Below, piece by piece: positions 60,157 through 64,000 of a stretch of DNA of 64,000 nucleotides. Source of the DNA: Sphingobacteriales bacterium (GTDB taxonomy: Bacteria > Bacteroidota > Bacteroidia > Chitinophagales > Chitinophagaceae); NCBI GenBank assembly GCA_016708305.1, contig JADJGB010000008.1, positions 558,001 to 622,000 of the forward strand, given 5' to 3'. Both the position numbers and the translations under genes were made by a program. Numbering within the stretch: position 1 is the first letter of the stretch; each line of letters opens with the position of its first letter. The notes under the pieces are model-generated. The model saw only the letters and a list, made by a program, of their open reading frames with translations, did not search any database and was not told the DNA's origin.

Positions 60157-60852
60157 CTAAAATATTTCCTCAAGTTCTTTCAGTGAGTGTACAGTGAAAG
60201 TTGGTCGGAAATCGGGCTTTTTACCATTGTAGTTGATAAACACCTGATCAAGCCCTGCTTTATATGCGCCAATGATGTCGGCCTCTAGATCATCGCCTAA
60301 CATAATACTTTCCTGGTTATTGGCTCCGGCAACTTTTAGTGCATACTCAAAAATATCTTTGTGTGGTTTCAAACTGTTGGAGGCTTCGGAGGTAATTACT
60401 TCTTCAAAATATTTTTGAATCCTGGAATGAGTCAGTTTCTTGTGTTGCACGTCTTCAAAACCATTAGTTATCAAATGCAATCGGTAATTTTTGGATGTAA
60501 GATATTCCAAAATTTCAATGGAGTATGGAAACAAACCATCTCTCGTAGGCAATATCTCCAAAAACTCTTTCCCCATTGTTTCTGCCAGTTTTTCATCTCC
60601 AATTTTGAAATCCAGTAAGGTCAGGCACATTCTTTTTACTCTCAGGTCTGCCTGTTTGATAAACCCTTTGCGATATCGTTCCCACAAAACAGCATTGTGT
60701 TTTAAATAATTTCTATAAAAAATCTCAAAATCATCCACCCCTCTATTCTTTAATGAAAGATTTTCATACAATTCAAGTAAGGAATATTTTGCATTGGTAT
60801 CAAAATCCCAAAGCGTATGATCGAGGTCGAAAAAGAGATGATTATATTTCAC
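60157..60852 (-). CDS. HAD-superfamily YjjG-like nucleotidase
   Basis: HAD motif I is FFDLDHTLWDFD (D-x-D), motif II HLITNGFED, motif III Lys in SNSLKPHKDIFEYAL, and motif IV IMLGDDLEADI. The layout matches YjjG, a pyrimidine 5'-nucleotidase that removes non-canonical nucleotides. A -7 motif is at 60876-60883. Intact, 231 residues. Confidence 0.87.
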   Translation of the reverse strand: MKYNHLFFDLDHTLWDFDTNAKYSLLELYENLSLKNRGVDDFEIFYRNYLKHNAVLWERYRKGFIKQADLRVKRMCLTLLDFKIGDEKLAETMGKEFLEILPTRDGLFPYSIEILEYLTSKNYRLHLITNGFEDVQHKKLTHSRIQKYFEEVITSEASNSLKPHKDIFEYALKVAGANNQESIMLGDDLEADIIGAYKAGLDQVFINYNGKKPDFRPTFTVHSLKELEEIF

Positions 60853-60875
60853 AATTACTGAATTAGAATAAGTTG

Positions 60876-60883
60876 CAAAGGTA
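60876..60883 (-). promoter_or_regulatory. -7 promoter element of the YjjG-like gene
   Basis: Reverse-strand TACCTTTG, 23 bases upstream of the ATG at 60852. Confidence 0.5.
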
Positions 60884-61012
60884 GGGTTGCAAAAAGTAAT
60901 ACTTTTGCCAAAAAAAGCCTGTTTTCACTTTTTTATGATTTTTGAGGCAGGAAAATTGAAATTTTCTCCCTGAATCTTAAATCAAAAATAAAATAATATC
61001 CTTACCTTTGCC

Positions 61013-61020
61013 ATCCTTTC
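61013..61020 (+). promoter_or_regulatory. -7 promoter element of rpmH
   Basis: TACCTTTG matches TAnnTTTG. The leader to the ATG at 61113 is about 90 bases and contains a GCATG/CATGC hairpin (61061-61083), so regulation through the leader is possible. Confidence 0.5.
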
Positions 61021-61112
61021 ACAAACAGCGGGGGTGGTGCCCTGATGGAGGTAATTGAAAATCAGCATGTTCTCCCATGCACATTCAAAAAAAAGTGAAA
61101 AAGTAAATAATT

Positions 61113-61268
61113 ATGAAACGTACATTTCAACCGCATCGTCGTCGTCGTAAAACAGTTCATGGCTTTCGCAAGCGTATGCAAACTGCCAATGGCCGCAAAG
61201 TTTTAGCCAGCCGCAGAGCCAAAGGTCGTAAAAAACTATCAATTTCTGACGAGAGCAGACTGAAATAA
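61113..61268 (+). CDS. rpmH: Ribosomal protein bL34
   Basis: A 51-residue basic protein, MKRTFQPHRRRRKTVHGFRK, with RMQTANGRKVLASRRAKGRK, the bL34 signature. It is too short for the usual length cut-off. It is a structural component of the large ribosomal subunit. A terminator follows. Confidence 0.96.
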   Translation: MKRTFQPHRRRRKTVHGFRKRMQTANGRKVLASRRAKGRKKLSISDESRLK

Positions 61269-61291
61269 GACTGACAAAGTTGATTTCAAAT

Positions 61292-61320
61292 AGCGCCGGA
61301 CTTTACGTTTGGCGCTTTTT
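61292..61320 (+). terminator. Rho-independent terminator after rpmH
   Basis: AGCGCC and GGCGCT form a 6-bp stem followed by TTTTT. The convergent gene ends at 61319, so it may serve both strands. Confidence 0.78.
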
Positions 61321-62866
61321 ATTTTCTCTTGCTTTTAATATATTTATTATAAATTATTTCGCTCATGGTTTTGCCTTGCACCTTACTCTCTAACCATGAA
61401 ATAATATCCAGATAAGCCAATGCACGGGTTTCAAAACGGTTGCCTTCCAAGTGCTTAATTTTGCTCAGGAGTGTTTCAATTTCGGGCGTCAGCTGCCTGC
61501 GCGAAAACCTGAACGAATTTCTGAAAAACCTGAACATTTCCTGCTCAATTACTGTCAGGTTCTTCATTTTTGACATATATCTGTAAACCGACCTTGTCAA
61601 ATAATCCATCAAATCTACATTGCCCAACTCGTAATGAGACAACAGGTGCACCAGGCGTGCATAACACTGCAAATCGGTGCGCAGCTCGGATGAATCATTG
61701 ATGATCCGTTGAATATAATCAATACATGTACTGTAATCTCCGGAACCAAAATATAATATAGCCATCTTATAGTTCAGCACCATAATCCGGTGTTTATCAA
61801 GGAATAAGGCATATTCTGAAAGCTTTTCCTCAATATCGGGCACCTCATTTAATCCCTCCTTAAATTGACCGGTGATGCTGTAGTAATTAAATTTGGCACT
61901 GGTAATGTAAACAAAAGACTGTACCCTGAAATTTTCATTATGTTGCACACGTTTTGTATGCGAAAACGCTTCAAAACGTGCCAAATCTTCTTCAAACTTC
62001 CGATAATTGCGCAGGTCAAAATGGGCATTCAACAGATTATGGTAAGCCTTAATGAAATTTCCGGTTTCTACCCTTTGCATTGTGGGTTTTTCATAAAAGA
62101 GGTTTACCCACTTTTGGGTGTAGCGGTAATATAGTTTAAAATCCTGCCGGATAAACGCATACCAAGTATAACTTTGGTATAAATATAATCTTTCGAAAAA
62201 ACCATCCTGATGAAATGAACCTGATGGCAAATTTTGTCTGAAAAATTTTTTTACCTTTTCCTCCTCTCCTTCGTTTCGGGCGTGGCCGTTCGATATGAAA
62301 AAACCATACATCTGCAAAGAAAGATTTGATAATCTGGATACCATGTCCACTTTGATATTGGCTTCATTCGCTTCCTCAGAAAGTTCTTCAATGCGGCTTA
62401 CAAAAGTATCGGTAACATTCAGTGATTCAATTCTTTTTTCGAGCGATAAAATCTGGGGCAAAAAGAAAAACTTCTGATTCAGTTTGGCCGTTTCCTTTGC
62501 CTTGTCAATTACTCGCAGGCTTTGATAAAATAGCCCCTTTTTGTACAAAATATGCGCAAAGTCAAACATTTCGGTCAGTTGTAAGTCCAGACTATCGGTA
62601 CTTGTGAGTAAACGAAGAGTGGCCAGAAGTTCTTTATAAAGATGCGCTTTCAAGTTGGATAACTGAGGTTTGGTTACATCTCTGAGCCTTTTTAATAATA
62701 CCCGCTCATCATAAGGCATAAGCTTATCTATGGTGTCAAAAAGCTTCACAATCTTCAAATCCTCATTGCCCGAACTACGCTTAATGTATAATTTAAAATG
62801 CCTTTTTTCAGATTTTTCAAGAGATTTTATCAGTTGAAATAATATATCCGTTGGTTTGTTTGACAT
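61319..62866 (-). CDS. Conserved hypothetical helical-repeat protein
   Basis: A 515-residue, all-helical protein with TPR-like spacing (for example FAHILYKKGLFYQSLRVIDK and LYKELLATLRLLTS). It has no signal peptide or membrane segment. The start MSNKPTDILFQLIKSLEKSE is good. It resembles a family of Bacteroidota hypothetical proteins; the role is unknown. Helical-repeat proteins usually bind protein partners. Confidence 0.55.
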   Translation of the reverse strand: MSNKPTDILFQLIKSLEKSEKRHFKLYIKRSSGNEDLKIVKLFDTIDKLMPYDERVLLKRLRDVTKPQLSNLKAHLYKELLATLRLLTSTDSLDLQLTEMFDFAHILYKKGLFYQSLRVIDKAKETAKLNQKFFFLPQILSLEKRIESLNVTDTFVSRIEELSEEANEANIKVDMVSRLSNLSLQMYGFFISNGHARNEGEEEKVKKFFRQNLPSGSFHQDGFFERLYLYQSYTWYAFIRQDFKLYYRYTQKWVNLFYEKPTMQRVETGNFIKAYHNLLNAHFDLRNYRKFEEDLARFEAFSHTKRVQHNENFRVQSFVYITSAKFNYYSITGQFKEGLNEVPDIEEKLSEYALFLDKHRIMVLNYKMAILYFGSGDYSTCIDYIQRIINDSSELRTDLQCYARLVHLLSHYELGNVDLMDYLTRSVYRYMSKMKNLTVIEQEMFRFFRNSFRFSRRQLTPEIETLLSKIKHLEGNRFETRALAYLDIISWLESKVQGKTMSEIIYNKYIKSKRK

Positions 62867-63126
62867 ATTTCACAAAAGTAATCTGAAATTTAAAAAAAAT
62901 TAAATAATATTTGGGCATCATAAATAAAATCGGCTATAATTCAATATTTACACAGGTTTTAAATTAATTATAACAGTGTAGAAATGATAGAATCTGAAAA
63001 AATATGTCTGGCAGTAAATATGATTGGCAGTAAATTTGCTCTTGTTAAACTAAATTGTGTTTTTCACATTTGATTTAGCAGTTCAAAAGAGTTTAAAGAT
63101 TTTTTCATATGGCAAGCAATCGTTAG
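62867..63126. other. Intergenic region before the intron
   Basis: No gene is seen. The region is AT-rich and ends in the terminator hairpin next to the intron. Confidence 0.4.
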
Positions 63127-63160
63127 AGGTCAATCCGTTTCTACGGAAGGACCTTTTTTG
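63127..63160 (+). terminator. Terminator hairpin used as the 5' exon of the intron
   Basis: AGGTC with GACCT, plus an inner stem TCCGT/ACGGA, followed by TTTTTT, directly before the intron's GTATG. Group IIC introns insert after such hairpins. Confidence 0.65.
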
Positions 63161-63885
63161 GTATGTCGGGCATGGTATTAAGCTAACAGGATGCGAGTTC
63201 CTGTATGTGCCGAGTTGATAGGAAACATTAGCGACTGACAAGGGTGTCAGGGGCGACCCCGAATCTGAAAGAAGTCATCAGCAAATCTGAAGTTCTGACG
63301 AATAGAAATCTGATAGAAGGCTCTTAAGAGAGGGCAACCGAGCCATGGATTGGGAACGCCCAAAACTCAACCGTAACTCAAAAGAGTAAATCAGGCAGAA
63401 CGCAGAGAAAGTTTAATATCTTATCCCGAGAGGTCTTGCAGTATGCACCAATGTGCAGATTGTCCATCGATGAACAATTATATACTACAAGAAGTCAGCA
63501 GAGGACATAGTATTTTGTGTTAGGAATAGCACAGAAGAAGGTCTGAATCTTTTAACTTAAGGAGCAGTTAGTTCAAAATTTGTTTTATGGCGCAACCGCA
63601 AGAGATAACTTACCAATTAGACCTGTTCAAAGGGCAGGTGGAGGAGGTTATACGCCCTTTTGCTACGAGTGAAACCGTATGTGGAGCTTGGGCAATAAAG
63701 GCGTTGCAAGTAAAAGAAGCAGGCGAACAGGAACGAGCCTTAACGCAGTATTTGATGGGAGTGATATTGTTTATACAATCTCACATCAAATTACAAGAAG
63801 TTAAACAGTTAAAAGAAACCGCCGTGTGCGAGAGCATGCACGGTGGTGTGAGAGGGCGGGGGAGTAATCCCCCTACCTACTCGAT
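63161..63885 (+). mobile_element. Group II intron lacking a reverse transcriptase (IIC-like)
   Basis: The 5' end is GTATGTCGGGCATGG (consensus GUGYG-like). Domain V is at 63818-63847: ACCGCCGTG pairs with CACGGTGGT (one G-T), a two-base TG bulge, and an upper stem TGC/GCA closed by a GAGA tetraloop; its catalytic triad is CGC. Domain VI, with a GGGGGA/TCCCCC stem, precedes the 3' end at CTCGAT. The intron is about 725 bases, too short for a maturase; only a short frame (63587-63901) of about 104 residues is in domain IV. It must be mobilised or spliced in trans, or be self-splicing. Confidence 0.75.
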
Positions 63886-63901
63886 TTATAAAGAAGTATA
63901 A
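63587..63901 (+). pseudogene. Short domain IV frame in the group II intron, running through domain V
   Basis: The frame begins MAQPQEITYQLDLFKGQVEE and its last third simply translates domains V and VI (for example AVCESMHGGVRGRG). No reverse-transcriptase motifs (YADD) are seen. It may be a relic of an intron-encoded protein or a non-coding frame. An AAGGAG box lies about 25 bases upstream. Confidence 0.4.
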
Positions 63902-64000
63902 TCTTTTAGTCCTGAATTTCGCTTTTTCCACTATTTACAAAATTTCAATATCATTTACAGGAGTTTACGAATTCAATTAGCCGTCAATTAAGCAAAAAAT

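Noticed and set aside
63587..63901. Functional protein gene in the intron
   Set aside because: It lacks reverse-transcriptase motifs, and its end is only a translation of domains V and VI.

Overview
The window looks like a chromosome segment of a Bacteroidota bacterium, most likely the Chitinophagales/Chitinophagaceae group. The evidence is low GC, the Bacteroidota -7 promoter motif TAnnTTTG in front of many genes (often only a few bases from the start codon), and lineage families such as a RemB/Wzi-like outer-membrane protein, a RicT-type PSP1 protein, a DksA-like protein with a Lys/Ala/Pro tail, and a PNGase F-like secreted amidase. No tRNA, rRNA or CRISPR array was seen.

Layout. 1-22.9 kb is core: rhodanese and persulfide-dioxygenase-like proteins, holB, ricT, cystathionine beta-synthase, a Pif1/RecD-type helicase, a RemB-like protein, pyrC, a short MutS-like ATPase, engB, ubiE/menG, a BtuF-like protein, an S41 protease, valS, a YidE/AspT-type transporter and fabD. 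22.97-32.1 kb is accessory island 1: an MmeI-like methyltransferase, a Schlafen AlbA_2 ATPase, an SF2 helicase and a GIY-YIG nuclease in one operon, then a broken KilA-N gene and a decayed DUF2975/HTH pair. 32.3-40.7 kb is core again (ileS, dksA-like, acpP, fabF, rnc). 40.76-49.14 kb is island 2: a HigBA/RelE-type pair with a broken toxin, an AbiE toxin-antitoxin pair between two ~430-bp direct repeats, and a two-gene dual-nuclease plus SF1-helicase module. 49.4-51.9 kb holds yugP and radA. 52.0-53.7 kb is a compact type II restriction-modification cassette. 53.8-62.9 kb is core or periphery (esterase, M42 peptidase, PNGase F-like, metallophosphoesterase, ABC ATPase, HAD phosphatase, rpmH, a helical-repeat protein). 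The window ends in a small group II intron without a reverse transcriptase, placed directly after a terminator hairpin.

Best discovery candidates. (1) ValRS carries an in-frame insertion of about 220 residues in its editing domain. It resembles the phage-type Barnase/EndoU/ColicinE5-D/RelE (PBECR) nuclease-like domains, that is, an anticodon-nuclease fold inside a tRNA synthetase. (2) The dual PD-(D/E)XK protein is translationally coupled to a UPF1/DNA2-like helicase. (3) The methyltransferase/AlbA_2/helicase/GIY-YIG operon. (4) Both islands share the same left-edge and right-edge sequences, and the AbiE module is flanked by duplicated, decayed yugP 3' sequence, which suggests a common acquisition mechanism.

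Caution. About 18 genes or gene parts are split by single-base shifts, mostly in homopolymers, including essential genes (holB, valS, pyrC). I read these as consensus errors and list each gene over its full span. Three accessory genes carry in-frame stop codons instead (KilA-N, RelE-like toxin, Dam-type methyltransferase); these may be real decay.
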